Assembly: GCA_029251525.1 (NCBI GenBank)
Contig: JAQXDE010000016.1
Location: 248,001 to 312,000, forward strand
DNA length: 64,000 nucleotides
Reading direction: 5' to 3'
From: Saprospiraceae bacterium
GTDB lineage: Bacteria; Bacteroidota; Bacteroidia; Chitinophagales; Saprospiraceae
Under the pieces are notes generated by a model. It had not been told where the DNA came from. It did no database searches and worked only from the letters and a program-made list of their open reading frames with translations. The translations under genes and the position numbers were made by a program. This document shows, in pieces, positions 44,085 through 53,503 of the stretch (position 1 is the first letter of the stretch; every line of letters starts with the position of its first letter).

Positions 44085-46562
44085 TTATTTAGGATCAAGA
44101 ATTTGATTAATTCTTTCTACTAAATCTTCCATGTGATATTTGGTGAGAGTATCAGTGGATTTTGGCAAAGCACTTTGAAGTTCTGTTTTAAGAACATTTA
44201 GGTTACCTCGACATATTGCTTTAATATTGGTTTGATCAAATCTCCTATCCTCCATTTTCATAATAGAAGACATTTTATTTACGTAAGCTATTTGTAAGTT
44301 TCTTCTAAATCCATCAATCTCTTTTGCGGTATAAACTTCTCTGAAAATTGAACTTTTAGAATAAGAGAAAACATTTAGTAAAGTGAAAACTTCATGAGAT
44401 TTTCGAGCCATAGCTTCTGCTTCATCTAATCTTTTCAATCTATTTGAGTCAAACATTTGATTTAGTACTCGACCTTGCATACTGCTTATTCTTTCCATTG
44501 CCCCAGTAGGTGCAATTTTTTGTAAAATATTTTTGTCCAATAACCAATTAGGTGTTTGCCAAACTTGTGTATCCAAAAAATTCATCGCCGCCATTTGACC
44601 TTCTTTAGAAACTGGAAAAAAGACTGCTCCCTTTTCTTCGGTTGTTTTTGTTAACTGAATTACACCTCCAATATTTGTAACTACATGCCGTAGGTACTTT
44701 CCCATTTGACCATAAACCGCTCCGTACATTTCTGACAATTGATCATAGTTGTTACCTTCTCCTGCTTCTTCAGACCATTTAACCAAATTGGGTACAATTC
44801 GTTTTAAATTTTCGATACCTAAATTTCCAGATTGAACTGCATCATTTCCTAAGTCTTCTGTTTGAGCAGTAGGATCAAACGTATTTCTTTTTTGGCTTCC
44901 AAATCTAAATAAAGGATTTCCAGCTCGCTTTTTAATCCATTTATTTAAAGTAACTTTTTCTTCTTCTGCAGATTTAGCATCAGGGATTAACTTATAGCCG
45001 TAAATAATTGACCACACATCATACTCACCAATCATAGGATAAAAATTAGTTACCCCATCACCCGGCTGGGCCACATGATTAAATCGAGCATAATCCATTA
45101 TTGAAGGAGCTGTTCCATGGGTTTTAGTAAAAGTTGGTGATCTTAAAGAATCAATTGAGTAACCAACACTTGATCCCATATTGTGAGGTAAGCCTAATGT
45201 ATGTCCTACTTCATGTGCTGCCACAAATCGGATTAATTGTCCCATCAATTCATCACTAAATTTTACTCTTTGAGCAGCGGGATTAACTGCTGCAGTTTGA
45301 GTCATAAACCAGTTTCTTAATAGTTTTTGAATGTTGTGATACCAGATAATATCACTTTCTAAAATTTCACCAGTTCTTGGATCGTGAACATGAGGTCCCA
45401 TCGCATTTTGAATATCTGTAGAAACATATCTTAGAGTAGAATAACGTGTATCTTCTGGACTCCAATCTGGGTCTTCTTCAGCTGTTGGAGCAATTTTTCC
45501 AATAATAGCTTCTTTAAACCCTGCTGCCTCAAATGCAGGTTGCCAATCATTTATTCCTTGTATAATATATGGTACCCATTTAGTTGGCGTTGCTGGATCG
45601 ATATAGTAAACGATTTGTTTCTTAGGAGCTACGATTTCACCTCTTTTGTATGCGTCCATATCCGTTGGCTCCAGTCGCCAACGTGTGATGTATTGTTTCG
45701 TCTCAGTATAGTGAGATTCAGAACTATAATCTGTTTGTCGAATTGAGAAATATCCAACTCTTCCATCGTAATATCGGGGTTGCATAGGTTCGTCAGGGAG
45801 GACAATAAAAGATTGATTCATTTCAACTGACATAGTTTGTGTAATATTATTATCAGGTAATTTATCTCCTCTGTAAGTTAGTACGTGGCGAACTTCAACA
45901 TTTTGCGGAAATGCATTCATTCCTGATATCATACTTCTTTTTGAATCTAAACCTTTTATTCCGAATCGTTTTCTTTGTCCTGGGCTGATTGCACCTATCA
46001 TAGGGATATCTTTGGTAAAGAAGGATGAGATCTCAAAAACATACGCTGAGGAATCTTTATTGTAAGCTGCTAGGTCAAAAGTTGCCACAATTGGTTCGAA
46101 GTTGTTGTTTCTTACGGATTTGTAAATAGGATCGTCCTCGCTTGCCACACTGTTATAACTTACAGATCGTAATAAAATGACGTCATCTTTTTTTTGCCAT
46201 CGAATCACTTGTTGAGGTCGAGATTTAACACCCGCTCCACCAAAGTTTAAGTTTTTTACAAATCCAGAAATACGGCTGACTATTAATATTTCTTTTTCCA
46301 AAATATCCTTCGGAATTTCAAAATAATTTTTACTTCCTACTTTATGAACGGTAAATAACCCTTTATCTGAAATCGCTTTTTTTGTAATGACTTCATCATA
46401 AGGTTTAATTTTACTGTCTTTATTTTTTTTCTTAGGTTTTGGTTTAGTAATAGTCTCTTTTTTCTTGTTTTTTCCTTTTTTGAATATCTGTGCTTCTGAG
46501 ATTGGAATAAAAAGAACAAAAGCTATTGTTGAGAATAAGAGATAAATAAAATGTTTTTTCAT
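44085..46562 (-). CDS. Secreted zinc-dependent metalloprotease (DUF5117/DUF4953 family)
   Basis: An 825-residue protein with a signal peptide (residues 1-25, PISEAQ). A strikingly Lys-rich segment (about 28-55) is followed by the DUF5118/DUF5117 region (SRISGFVKNLNFGGAGVK, RPQQVIRWQ) and the DUF4953 metzincin-like catalytic domain. Here HEVGHTLGLPH supplies H450, E451, H454 and H460, followed by a Met-turn candidate SIMDYARFN. The active site looks complete. These are large secreted or periplasmic peptidases common in Bacteroidota; their substrates are unknown. No T9SS tail is present, so it probably stays in the periplasm or envelope. Confidence 0.9.
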   Translation of the reverse strand: MKKHFIYLLFSTIAFVLFIPISEAQIFKKGKNKKKETITKPKPKKKNKDSKIKPYDEVITKKAISDKGLFTVHKVGSKNYFEIPKDILEKEILIVSRISGFVKNLNFGGAGVKSRPQQVIRWQKKDDVILLRSVSYNSVASEDDPIYKSVRNNNFEPIVATFDLAAYNKDSSAYVFEISSFFTKDIPMIGAISPGQRKRFGIKGLDSKRSMISGMNAFPQNVEVRHVLTYRGDKLPDNNITQTMSVEMNQSFIVLPDEPMQPRYYDGRVGYFSIRQTDYSSESHYTETKQYITRWRLEPTDMDAYKRGEIVAPKKQIVYYIDPATPTKWVPYIIQGINDWQPAFEAAGFKEAIIGKIAPTAEEDPDWSPEDTRYSTLRYVSTDIQNAMGPHVHDPRTGEILESDIIWYHNIQKLLRNWFMTQTAAVNPAAQRVKFSDELMGQLIRFVAAHEVGHTLGLPHNMGSSVGYSIDSLRSPTFTKTHGTAPSIMDYARFNHVAQPGDGVTNFYPMIGEYDVWSIIYGYKLIPDAKSAEEEKVTLNKWIKKRAGNPLFRFGSQKRNTFDPTAQTEDLGNDAVQSGNLGIENLKRIVPNLVKWSEEAGEGNNYDQLSEMYGAVYGQMGKYLRHVVTNIGGVIQLTKTTEEKGAVFFPVSKEGQMAAMNFLDTQVWQTPNWLLDKNILQKIAPTGAMERISSMQGRVLNQMFDSNRLKRLDEAEAMARKSHEVFTLLNVFSYSKSSIFREVYTAKEIDGFRRNLQIAYVNKMSSIMKMEDRRFDQTNIKAICRGNLNVLKTELQSALPKSTDTLTKYHMEDLVERINQILDPK

Positions 46563-46790
46563 TTTGCTTGTTTTATTTAAATACGATCAATAAAAAATTG
46601 ATTAGGGAATAATTTATTTGGTTTTATCAATAAGCAATATATAAAAATGGAAGGAATTAAATTTAGAAAACAAAGTTTTTAATTTTTTTAAAATCAGAAA
46701 TAAAAAATAATAATAAATAATCTGTAAATTTAGCTAAACTAATTTTTGGTTTCTCTGCTCATTTTATCTTTTTGCTCAATGTAAATATCG

Positions 46791-47735
46791 ATGATGAATA
46801 ATAAAATTTACTTTTTAACCACTGTTTTTATAATTGTAAATGTCTTATTAATTAAAGCCCAATCTACCCTTAGTTTTCCTTCACAAATGGCTACTTGGCA
46901 GGAAGGGTATTATTTATCTGCCAATCAAATTATTCCTGAACGTAAAGTACTTTGCGGTGATTCCACCATTAATAATAAAACCTATTCAAAGATATTTTCG
47001 ATTATATTTAATAATCAAGGATTAGAATCTAATAGGTTCTATGAAGGTGCTCTCAGAAGCGAAACAGATTTCGTTTTTTGGATTCCAAAAAACGAATCAA
47101 TGGAAATACTTTTATATGACTGGTCATTAGAAAGCACGCAAACAATTAGTCTTCAAACAATAACTGGTAGTCAAAATGTTTTGGTTGCCAAATCGAATGA
47201 GTACATAACAACATCAGATGGTGTTCTACGGAGAGCTATAGTTTTTAAATCACAAGGAGGAGGAGTTGAGGAAGTATGGATAGAGGGAATAGGAAGTAGT
47301 TCTGGAATTCTTTCAAGAGGAGTCAATCCGAACGAATCACCTGATTATATTCCCTTTTTAAATTGTTATAGATATGATAGTGAGATTATTTTCACTCATC
47401 CAAATCCGCCCTTAATTTGTAATTATATTTTTAATGAAAACTGCCTTTCTACTTCAATTTATGAAAATGAAAATTTAGAAAGGAGCAATTTTTTTGTTTT
47501 TCCTAATCCTTTTTTAGACGAAATTGAAATAGAAATTCGTCATTTTGATTTATTGGAAAAACCAATTTTAAAAATATTTAATCTGCAAGGCAAAGAAATT
47601 TTAACAACTTATCTACAAAGCTCAAAAGAGGTTATTTCCTTTGATGAAAAACTAAAAATGGGAATTTATTTCTTAGTAGTTAGCGATAAATCTGGAGATG
47701 TACTTTTTAGGAGGAAAATGGTTGGTGGGAGTTGA
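46791..47735 (+). CDS. Secreted protein with type A T9SS sorting domain (314 aa)
   Basis: A signal peptide (about residues 1-22, ending KAQ; either of two adjacent ATGs could start) precedes a domain of about 200 residues rich in beta strands with no recognised family. The C-terminal 75 or so residues are a type A T9SS domain (FFVFPNPFLDEIEIEI, LKIFNLQGKEILTTYL, LKMGIYFLVV). The protein is secreted and probably anchored or released by T9SS. Its role is unknown. It faces the alcohol dehydrogenase gene across a shared terminator. Confidence 0.82.
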   Translation: MMNNKIYFLTTVFIIVNVLLIKAQSTLSFPSQMATWQEGYYLSANQIIPERKVLCGDSTINNKTYSKIFSIIFNNQGLESNRFYEGALRSETDFVFWIPKNESMEILLYDWSLESTQTISLQTITGSQNVLVAKSNEYITTSDGVLRRAIVFKSQGGGVEEVWIEGIGSSSGILSRGVNPNESPDYIPFLNCYRYDSEIIFTHPNPPLICNYIFNENCLSTSIYENENLERSNFFVFPNPFLDEIEIEIRHFDLLEKPILKIFNLQGKEILTTYLQSSKEVISFDEKLKMGIYFLVVSDKSGDVLFRRKMVGGS

Positions 47736-47850
47736 TTTCATATTCCTTATGGTAAAAAATAAAACCTAATTTTTAGGTGATATTTATCCGCTGATAAAGC
47801 AATGTATTAGATACTTTTTGGTTATTCAACGAGTTTGATAAGTTTAGAAA

Positions 47851-47887
47851 AAACCGTGTCATAGTTTTTGAAAAAATGACACGGTTT
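47851..47887. terminator. Bidirectional terminator
   Basis: A perfect 12-bp inverted repeat AAACCGTGTCAT (47851-47862) with its complement at 47876-47887 and a 13-nt loop, between two convergent genes. Confidence 0.72.
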
Positions 47888-47896
47888 GAAGATTTT

Positions 47897-49057
47897 TTAG
47901 TAACTCATCTTTACTATCTTTTCTACATCTTCTGGAGTTAAATTTCTACGTTCACCTAGACCTTTCCAGCCTCGATCAACAAATCGCTTAGCTATTGTTT
48001 CAGCTGTTCCTTCATATTTTTCAGTGTATTCTTTAAGGGTAGTTTTGATATCTAGGGAGTGTAAAAAATTTTCAGTTTTTACTATTGCTTCTTTTGCTTT
48101 TTCTTCCAATGTTCCCTCGGCTAAATTCCAGACTCTTTCACCGTATTGCGCCAGTTTTTCTTTTTTTGTTTCCAGATTATATCGGTAGTGGCTAGGAGCA
48201 ATGATAGCTAAAGTTCGAGCATGATCAATTCCGTGAAGAGCAGTCAATTCATGTCCCATCATATGGATAGCCCAATCAGACGGTACTCCTAGTTGGATTA
48301 AACCATTTAATGCCATAGTGCAACACCACATAAAATTGGAGGCTGCCTCATAGTCTGTAGGGTCAGCAATTATACGAGGTGCAACTTCAATTAAGGTTTG
48401 TAAAATTCCCTCTGCAATTCTGTCTTGCAAAAATGCTCCTGATGGATAAGTCATATATTGTTCAAGGACATGAGAATAAGCATCAAAAATTCCGTTCGCT
48501 AATTGCCGTTTGGGAATTGAATGAACAACTTGTGGGTCTAGGATAGAAAATTGAGGAAATAATCCAGGCCCACCCATTGTTCTTTTTTCTTTTATGGAAA
48601 TGCGGGTGATTACTGATCCTGAATTCATTTCAGAGCCTGTTGCTGGTAAAGTTAAAACAGTTCCAAACGGCATACCTTTGTAAGTTCGAATTGATTTCAC
48701 TAGGATATCCCATGGGTCATCTCCTTCGTAATATGCTGCTGCAGAAATGAATTTCACGCCATCAATAACAGAGCCTCCACCTACTGCTAGTAAATAAGTG
48801 ACATTTTCTTTTTTAATGATTTCCAATGCTTTCATTAGAATATCATATTCTGGGTTGGCAGGAATTCCGCCAAATTCAATCACCTCAAATCCTTCTAATG
48901 CAGATTTTACTTGTTCGTAAATCCCATTTCGTTTGATACTTCCACCACCGTATAGCATCATTATTTTTGCACTTTTAGGAAGTTCTTTTGATAATTTTGG
49001 TATGGTATCTTTCCCAAAGATTATTTTAGTAGGATTTTTAAATTGAAAGTTCTTCAT
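47897..49057 (-). CDS. yqhD: YqhD-type iron-containing-family (Zn-dependent) alcohol/aldehyde dehydrogenase
   Basis: A 386-residue protein, collinear with E. coli YqhD over its whole length. It has GGGSIKRNGIYEQV (37-50), AVGGGSVIDG (91-100), LTLPATGSEMNSG, and the metal ligands D192, H196, H265 and H279 in DAYSHVLEQ and IHMMGHELTALHGIDH. YqhD is an NADPH-dependent aldehyde reductase acting on short-chain and lipid-peroxidation aldehydes. The same reaction is likely here. It is single and convergent with a secreted-protein gene. Assignment to the butanol-dehydrogenase/YqhD subgroup is firm; the physiological aldehyde is not known. Confidence 0.92.
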   Translation of the reverse strand: MKNFQFKNPTKIIFGKDTIPKLSKELPKSAKIMMLYGGGSIKRNGIYEQVKSALEGFEVIEFGGIPANPEYDILMKALEIIKKENVTYLLAVGGGSVIDGVKFISAAAYYEGDDPWDILVKSIRTYKGMPFGTVLTLPATGSEMNSGSVITRISIKEKRTMGGPGLFPQFSILDPQVVHSIPKRQLANGIFDAYSHVLEQYMTYPSGAFLQDRIAEGILQTLIEVAPRIIADPTDYEAASNFMWCCTMALNGLIQLGVPSDWAIHMMGHELTALHGIDHARTLAIIAPSHYRYNLETKKEKLAQYGERVWNLAEGTLEEKAKEAIVKTENFLHSLDIKTTLKEYTEKYEGTAETIAKRFVDRGWKGLGERRNLTPEDVEKIVKMSY

Positions 49058-49588
49058 TTTATTTATTTACTTTTTTTATTGATAAACAACACAGAGTTAA
49101 TAAGGTTGGTGAATTAAAAATGATTTTAAGTAATTTAATTCTCTTTTTTTAAATGGAGTTACCAGAACATCCATGAAATAATCAGTTATTTCATTTATTG
49201 AATCATTTTTAGGCTAATAAATATTAATTCATTACTTGTTCCGAGAAATAGAATTAATTTCGATAGTTCTTGGTCTTTGATAATTTGAATTACCTAATCT
49301 AAAATTATGATATTTATGTGTGTTTTAGCATTTACTCCCGCAAGGATGTATTTTTAGTTTAAATTTACTGTTTTTTGATTTGTTGAATGTTTTATGAGTA
49401 ATGTAAAAGTATTGTTATTTTACTGTTATTTCTGATTGGTAACTATTATAAAGTTAATTATTAAGGTGGTAAATCAAAGGGAGATAATATTGAATTTTTG
49501 ATTAAATGATAAATGTAAAAAAGCGTTTATTTAAAAATAAAAATATATAAATTTATTAGTTTAAAACACTTTTATTAAATAAACTTAC
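49058..49588. other. Intergenic region, 531 bp, nothing seen
   Basis: AT-rich spacer between two minus-strand genes. No open frame, hairpin or consensus promoter near the dehydrogenase start was found. Confidence 0.5.
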
Positions 49589-50416
49589 TTAATTATTACC
49601 AGCATTTTCATTTACTTCGTTTTTGTCTATCGAGGGAGTTAACGGTTTTTTATTTTCGTACTTTTTGATAAAAGGATGTTTTGGTTGATACATTTTAGTA
49701 GAATCAACATAAGCCTTAGCCATGACTTCATTACCAAGCGCTTGATACCCAAGAGCAATTTGACTAGTTCTTCTTCCACTATTAGTTGGAATTTCTTTTA
49801 GCTTTTTTATTTCAGTCTCGAGTTCATTTATGGCATTTGTATCAGTAGGGTTAGATTTTAATATTTCAATTTTCTTATCCACTTCGATAACATTAATTAC
49901 CTCTGCAGCTTGTAAATTTTGAGGAGATTTTATAAGTGCTTCTTTGGCTAACGTTGATGCTTTTTCCTTTTTTCCTAACTCTAGGTTTGCTTCACTCAAA
50001 GTAGTTAAGCTCTCTGCATTGCTGATCGGTCGATCACCAATCGTTCCTAAATCATGTTCCAATAACTTTTCCAGTTCTATATCATTTGGCTTGGACTTAA
50101 GTTCTTCTAGATCTCTTTCGATATTGATAATTCCGTCAGAGATTGAAAATGATTTAATGCTTGGAAAAGCAATCATTACTATTGCCAGCCCAATTCCCAT
50201 TAAATGGTTCTTATTCAATTCTTTGTTTCTCACCATTAAAAAAATAACCACTCCAAATAGAATAGAGCCTAAAAGCATTAAAATTATTTCATATAAAAAT
50301 AGACCATCAAATAGATTTCCCATGTGTTGCAAGGTTTTAGTAAAGAAAGCATCAAAAGAAGGTAATTTCTTTAAATTATCCAATAAACGTAAATAAATAT
50401 TATTAAATTTCACCAT
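49589..50416 (-). CDS. Hypothetical membrane protein with TPR-like C-terminal part (275 aa)
   Basis: Two membrane segments (about 41-63 FLYEIILMLLGSILFGVVIF and about 72-87) are followed by a helical, Glu/Lys-rich cytoplasmic or periplasmic domain. Its periodicity (ANLELGKKEKASTLAKEAL, ALGYQALGNEVMAKAYVDS) looks like degenerate TPR repeats. The tail is Lys/Asn-rich. I do not recognise a family. It is divergent from the paraoxonase-like gene, with 65 bp between start codons, so the two may share a control region. Confidence 0.7.
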   Translation of the reverse strand: MVKFNNIYLRLLDNLKKLPSFDAFFTKTLQHMGNLFDGLFLYEIILMLLGSILFGVVIFLMVRNKELNKNHLMGIGLAIVMIAFPSIKSFSISDGIINIERDLEELKSKPNDIELEKLLEHDLGTIGDRPISNAESLTTLSEANLELGKKEKASTLAKEALIKSPQNLQAAEVINVIEVDKKIEILKSNPTDTNAINELETEIKKLKEIPTNSGRRTSQIALGYQALGNEVMAKAYVDSTKMYQPKHPFIKKYENKKPLTPSIDKNEVNENAGNN

Positions 50417-50481
50417 TCGATGAAAAGTAGATTTTTAAGATTTTAGAAAAAACTAAATATTAAAACTTTAAAAAGAGAATT

Positions 50482-51537
50482 ATGAAAAGGATATTGAAAA
50501 TTGTTTTAAGCCTATCGCTCATTTTAGCTTTATTTGTATTTTATATATTGTTTAGCACAGGTTCATTTCGTACAATTGAGCATATGTTTAATGGACAGAT
50601 TATGATGAAAGTTCCGATCGTTGGAGCAGAGGATATCCAACTGAGTCGAGATGATCACTTTATGATTATTTCGTCAGATGATCGAGCTGGACGCAGAGAT
50701 GGGAAACCTAGCCAGGGAGGATTATATTTTTTAGATTTAAAAAATCCATTGGTTGCTCCTCGATTATTGACAAATCAAAGTAATGTTTCTAAGCCATTTT
50801 ATCCTCATGGAATTTCAATGATAAAAATAGATTCAGCAAAGTATAAAGTTTATGCGATTAACCATCCTGATGAAAACGTTCACATGATTGAAAGTTGTAT
50901 GCTAGAAAACGGTGTTTTAACAAAAGATTCCATATATGTAGATGAGAATATTTTTAGTCCAAATGATATCGTTGCTATAGATGAGCACCAATTTTATTTC
51001 ACCAATGATCATGGCTTTAAAAGTGGATTTGGTAAGTTAGCAGAGGATTATTTTGGATTAAAGGTATCTAATATCATATTCTATGATGGAGGAAATTTTA
51101 GAGAGGTTGCATCTGGGATTGCTTATGCAAATGGAATTAATTATGATCCAACAAGGTCATTGTTATTTGTAGCCTCTCCTAGAGATTTTCTAGTTAAAGT
51201 TTTTAAAGTGGAAACCAATGGAGATTTAACCTTTATCGAGGATATAGATTGTGGGACTGGTGTCGATAATATTGAATTCGGGGAAGATGGAAAACTATGG
51301 ATTGGTTGTCACCCTAATTTGATTCATTTTGGAGAATATGCCAAAGGCAAAAGAGCCATTTCTCCTTCAGAAATTATCACCATTGATTACCGAGGAAAAG
51401 GAGATTATACATTAGAGCAAATTTATGAGGATGATGGAACAAATATGTCCGGTTCCACCGTGGCACCTACCTATGAAGATTTGATTTTTGTGGGAAATGT
51501 GATGGATGATCATTTTTTGATTTTGAAGAGGCAATAA
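50482..51537 (+). CDS. Paraoxonase/arylesterase-family six-bladed propeller protein
   Basis: A 351-residue protein with an N-terminal membrane anchor (about 4-24). It aligns with mammalian PON1 through the whole propeller. The calcium and active-site residues of PON1 are all present: E50 (E53), N161 (N168), D162 (D169), N217 (N224), D262 (D269) and N263 (N270), plus the His dyad H109 in PHGIS (H115) and H128 in NHPD (H134). The motifs ANDH-like FTNDH, IAYANGINYDP, LWIGCHPN and MSGSTVAP also match. Members hydrolyse lactones and aryl esters. Anchoring suggests action in the periplasm or at the outer face. A general SMP-30 protein is less likely given the PON-specific motifs. Confidence 0.9.
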   Translation: MKRILKIVLSLSLILALFVFYILFSTGSFRTIEHMFNGQIMMKVPIVGAEDIQLSRDDHFMIISSDDRAGRRDGKPSQGGLYFLDLKNPLVAPRLLTNQSNVSKPFYPHGISMIKIDSAKYKVYAINHPDENVHMIESCMLENGVLTKDSIYVDENIFSPNDIVAIDEHQFYFTNDHGFKSGFGKLAEDYFGLKVSNIIFYDGGNFREVASGIAYANGINYDPTRSLLFVASPRDFLVKVFKVETNGDLTFIEDIDCGTGVDNIEFGEDGKLWIGCHPNLIHFGEYAKGKRAISPSEIITIDYRGKGDYTLEQIYEDDGTNMSGSTVAPTYEDLIFVGNVMDDHFLILKRQ

Positions 51538-51697
51538 TTTTATACAATCAACTGGTTTTATGCTAGTCGCTGAAATTTCTCGTTAAGTTGATAAAATCTT
51601 CTTTTAAATTATCTAAGGAATAGGGATATTTAAAAATGCAATTTGTTAGTATTGAGTCTCAGGTTTTATTTTAAATACGCGTTAATTGGTGAAAATT

Positions 51698-51717
51698 AGT
51701 TGCACTATGAACCTTTT
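51698..51717 (+). promoter_or_regulatory. Copy 1 of a duplicated 20-bp motif, upstream of marR
   Basis: AGTTGCA-CTATG-AACCTTTT, 29 bp before the marR start. Fifteen of twenty bases are identical to the copy at 52205-52224; only the five central bases differ. A MarR-family operator is the simplest reading. Confidence 0.45.
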
Positions 51718-51746
51718 TTGGTTTTTGATGTTTGTTTTTCATAATT

Positions 51747-52199
51747 ATGATAAATAAATTTATTAGAATAGACTTTCCTGAAAATTTTTTGATGCCTTGG
51801 CTTGGTAAAACTAGTAAGATGTTAAGGATGTTTTTGAAAATTAATTTCCAGGAACATGGTTTTGACTTAACACATGAACAGTTTATTTTAATTGCACATT
51901 TATATCATAGAGATGGAATTAATCAAAAAGATTTGGCCTTTATCACCGAGAGAAATAAAGGTTCATTAGCACGATTAGTAAATACAACAGAGAAAAAAAA
52001 CCTTGTAGTTCGAGTTCCATCGTTAGAAGATAAGCGAGTCAACATAATATATTTAACCAAGCAAGGAAGGTGTGTTTTTGAAAAATTAAAACCTGTTTTA
52101 GATGATTGTGAAGCCCAAGTAAAAAAAGGTTTAACCCAAAAAGAAGTCAAAGCCATGATTTCTATTTTAGAGAAAATACAGAATAATATTTCAGATTAA
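51747..52199 (+). CDS. MarR-family transcriptional regulator
   Basis: The ATG at 51747 is preferred to the TTG at 51732. It gives 150 residues: N-terminal dimerisation helix, then winged helix-turn-helix (LTHEQFILIAHLYHRDGI, QKDLAFITERNKGSLARLVN as recognition helix) and the wing with the conserved Asp-x-Arg (EDKRVNIIYLTKQG), then a C-terminal dimerisation helix. MarR proteins repress their own gene and neighbouring efflux genes and are released by small ligands. Here it directly precedes an RND efflux operon on the same strand. Confidence 0.92.
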   Translation: MINKFIRIDFPENFLMPWLGKTSKMLRMFLKINFQEHGFDLTHEQFILIAHLYHRDGINQKDLAFITERNKGSLARLVNTTEKKNLVVRVPSLEDKRVNIIYLTKQGRCVFEKLKPVLDDCEAQVKKGLTQKEVKAMISILEKIQNNISD

Positions 52200-52204
52200 T
52201 TTAA

Positions 52205-52224
52205 AGTTGCAGATGCAACCTTTT
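52205..52224 (+). promoter_or_regulatory. Copy 2 of the duplicated motif, upstream of the efflux fusion gene
   Basis: AGTTGCA-GATGC-AACCTTTT lies in the 56-bp gap between marR and the membrane-fusion gene. It contains the palindrome GTTGCA-GA-TGCAAC (52206-52219), the TTGCA/TGCAA shape common for MarR-family operators. Confidence 0.5.
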
Positions 52225-52255
52225 GACCTGTTTAAAAAAAATCAATTTTATATTT

Positions 52256-53380
52256 ATGGAACAACCAATTTTAAGACAAATCATTATTAGTTTTGGTGGT
52301 ATTTTAATTATTGCCGTAGGTTTTTTTGGAATGCAGAAAATGGCTGCTAACAAAAAGCCAGAACCGGAAGCAGAAGTAAGAGCTATCCCAACTGTGTTTA
52401 CTCAAAAAGTAACGAATGGAAGTTTGCCAATCTTTATTACTGCAAGTGGAAATTTATCAGCGAGAGATCGTATTGAAATTTTTTCTGAGGTTCAAGGAAT
52501 TTTTGATTTTAGCGCTAATCAATTTAAGCCAGGTGTTTATTACAAAAAAGGAGCTGTTTTGATGCAATTGAATAGTGATGAATATCGCGCAAACATGCGT
52601 GCTCAAAAAAGTGGTCTCTTCAACTTAATAGTTGGTTTACTTCCAGATTTACGTTTTGATTATCCGGATGCTTTCCAAAAGTGGCAAGACTATGTAATTG
52701 CATTTGATGTGGAGCAAGTTCTCAAACCACTGCCTGAGTCGACCACTGACAAAGAGAAATTATTTATTGCATCTAGAAATATTAATACAACTTGGTTTAA
52801 TGTCAAAAATATGGAGGAACGTTTGGCGAAGTATACCATTCATGCGCCTTTTAGTGGAGTGTTGACGGAGGCAAATATTGATGAAGGAGCTTTAGTTCGT
52901 GCAGGTCAAAAATTAGGAGAATTTATTAGTCCAAATATTTACGAATTGGAAGTAGCCGTAAATTCAACCTACGCTGATTTACTAAAAACTGGTAATTCGG
53001 TTACACTTAATAATATTGAAAGAACTAAAAATTGGATAGGTAAGGTCAATAGGCTTAATAGTTTTATTGATCCAAATACTCAAACAATTCAAGCGTTCAT
53101 TAGGGTAAGCGGGAAGGGATTGCGGGAAGGCATGTACCTTGAAGCAGATTTAACGGCAAAGGATGAAGAAAATACATTCGAAGTTTCTAGAAAATTGATT
53201 CAAGACAATAATAAACTTTTTGTTTTAGAAGGTGATAAATTAATATTAAAAGAAATTGAGACCATTCATTTTATGGAAAAAACAGTGGTGATTAGAGGTC
53301 TTTCTGATGGAACTGAACTGTTGGAAAGGATGCTGCCGGGAGCTTATGAAGGTATGACTGTGAAGCGTTTTCAAAAATAA
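52256..53380 (+). CDS. RND efflux periplasmic adaptor (membrane-fusion protein)
   Basis: The ATG at 52256 (MEQPILRQ) is preferred to a TTG at 52223. The protein has 374 residues: an N-terminal membrane anchor (about 9-26), biotinyl-lipoyl-like halves (SGNLSARDRIEIFSEVQG, then YTIHAPFSGVLTEANIDEGALVRAGQ) around a short alpha-hairpin, then the beta-barrel domain. Adaptors of this type link the inner-membrane RND pump to the TolC channel. It is the first structural gene of the efflux operon and lies directly after the putative MarR site. Confidence 0.9.
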   Translation: MEQPILRQIIISFGGILIIAVGFFGMQKMAANKKPEPEAEVRAIPTVFTQKVTNGSLPIFITASGNLSARDRIEIFSEVQGIFDFSANQFKPGVYYKKGAVLMQLNSDEYRANMRAQKSGLFNLIVGLLPDLRFDYPDAFQKWQDYVIAFDVEQVLKPLPESTTDKEKLFIASRNINTTWFNVKNMEERLAKYTIHAPFSGVLTEANIDEGALVRAGQKLGEFISPNIYELEVAVNSTYADLLKTGNSVTLNNIERTKNWIGKVNRLNSFIDPNTQTIQAFIRVSGKGLREGMYLEADLTAKDEENTFEVSRKLIQDNNKLFVLEGDKLILKEIETIHFMEKTVVIRGLSDGTELLERMLPGAYEGMTVKRFQK

Positions 53381-53503
53381 TCAGAGGTCCGGCAACCCAT
53401 AGGAATGACAATTCTACAATGACCAGTTTATTAAATCAGGCTGCCTAAATATTGATTCAAGAGAATCGCATTTTCTCTTTTGAAATGAAATTCAACAAAT
53501 AAT

